Shown here in pieces: positions 63,778 to 64,000 of a DNA stretch of 64,000 nucleotides (its first letter is position 1; every line of letters begins with the position of its first letter). This DNA is from Tolypothrix tenuis PCC 7101. Lineage in GTDB: Bacteria; Cyanobacteriota; Cyanobacteriia; Cyanobacteriales; Nostocaceae. Made by a program: the position numbers and the translations under genes. A model generated the notes under the pieces. It was not told the origin of the DNA. It was given only the letters and a program-made list of their open reading frames with translations, and did no database searches. The stretch lies in NCBI RefSeq assembly GCF_002368295.1, contig NZ_AP018248.1, forward strand, positions 3,844,767 to 3,908,766. Reading direction: 5' to 3'.

Positions 63778-64000
63778 ATGAGCCAATTATCGAATTTGCC
63801 AGAATCATCGCCTATTTCCCGCCGCACACTGCTCAAGTGGTTCGGTATTGGTGGTATCGCTGGAGTAACTGGATACTCTCGTTTCAGTAAGCCACAACCA
63901 ACTGTTTTTCAAAGAGATACCCTAAAGTTACCAAGAATATTAAATCAACCAAAAACTGTAGTAGTAATTGGGGGTGGATTAGCAGGTTTAGCCTGTGCAT
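63778..64000 (+). CDS. Tat-exported FAD-dependent oxidoreductase (3' part outside window)
   Basis: The first 74 codons are present. The N terminus contains a twin-arginine signal (ISRRTLLKWFGIGGIAGVTG), then a linker, then the FAD-binding start TVVVIGGGLAGLACA (GxGxxG). This layout fits amine-oxidase or phytoene-desaturase-like flavoproteins exported folded through Tat. The substrate is unknown because the catalytic part lies outside. The divergent TetR gene may regulate it. Confidence 0.8.
   Translation, partial: MSQLSNLPESSPISRRTLLKWFGIGGIAGVTGYSRFSKPQPTVFQRDTLKLPRILNQPKTVVVIGGGLAGLACA

Overview
The window comes from a filamentous, probably heterocyst-forming cyanobacterium (Nostoc/Calothrix/Tolypothrix type). 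The evidence is the dense GCGATCGC (HIP1) sites, 7- and 9-bp short tandem repeats between genes, an NrrA-type regulator, a Cph1-class phytochrome with its Rcp regulator, TPR Ser/Thr kinases, a DUF4347 surface protein and many small inverted-repeat elements. No tRNA, rRNA, CRISPR array, prophage or intact transposase was seen.

Layout. 1-7.1 kb: the 5' part of tex (reverse), a small membrane protein, nrrA, a PEP-CTERM exported protein and an orphan sugar ABC permease. 7.3-14.7 kb: a second EF-G, a TPR protein, an RNase D-like exonuclease, a 2OG-Fe(II) oxygenase and a HAD hydrolase. 15-24 kb: two convergent Ser/Thr kinases, a rhomboid fold without catalytic residues, hspA, a GCS2 ligase, a 17 x 21-bp tandem repeat and an M48 protease. 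24.4-28.4 kb: a TetR/tautomerase/thioesterase group sharing one operator sequence, a haloperoxidase-like hydrolase and a methyltransferase. 29.5-34.5 kb: light and phosphorelay signalling (REC-GAF-kinase, rcpA, cphA). 34.8-42.3 kb: hydrolases, a peroxiredoxin-glutaredoxin fusion, and a DUF2231 pair next to a type II NADH dehydrogenase. 42.6-45.9 kb: a decaying redox island (AraC gene with an in-frame stop, cupin, cyclophilin-like lipoprotein, SDR, truncated aldo-keto reductase). 46-49.7 kb: epimerase plus glutathione peroxidase, a DnaJ-pentapeptide protein and a zinc-ribbon membrane protein. 50.3-51.6 kb: DAHP synthase and its leader. 51.7-60 kb: a kinase remnant, a GHL10/WG protein, two very small cyanobacterial genes and a 1.5-kres adhesin/dehydrogenase. 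60-64 kb: mgtE, a small membrane protein, a TetR regulator and the start of a Tat-exported FAD oxidoreductase.

The most striking feature is the leader of the DAHP synthase gene (50394-50660). It holds two consecutive leader-peptide attenuators. Each has a 19-20 codon ORF with a run of Tyr/Phe/Trp codons, an antiterminator stem starting at the end of that ORF, and a competing Rho-independent terminator with a T-run. The two peptides resemble each other (MI[FY]...FYFW..A), which suggests the whole module was duplicated. The DAHP synthase has no obvious allosteric domain, so ribosome-sensed attenuation could be its main feedback control.

Several other families show missing catalytic or ligand residues: the rhomboid, an alpha/beta hydrolase, a tautomerase, a cyanobacteriochrome-like GAF and two kinase catalytic loops. 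At least three families of MITE-like elements are scattered between genes. All calls are from reading the sequence; no database search was run.
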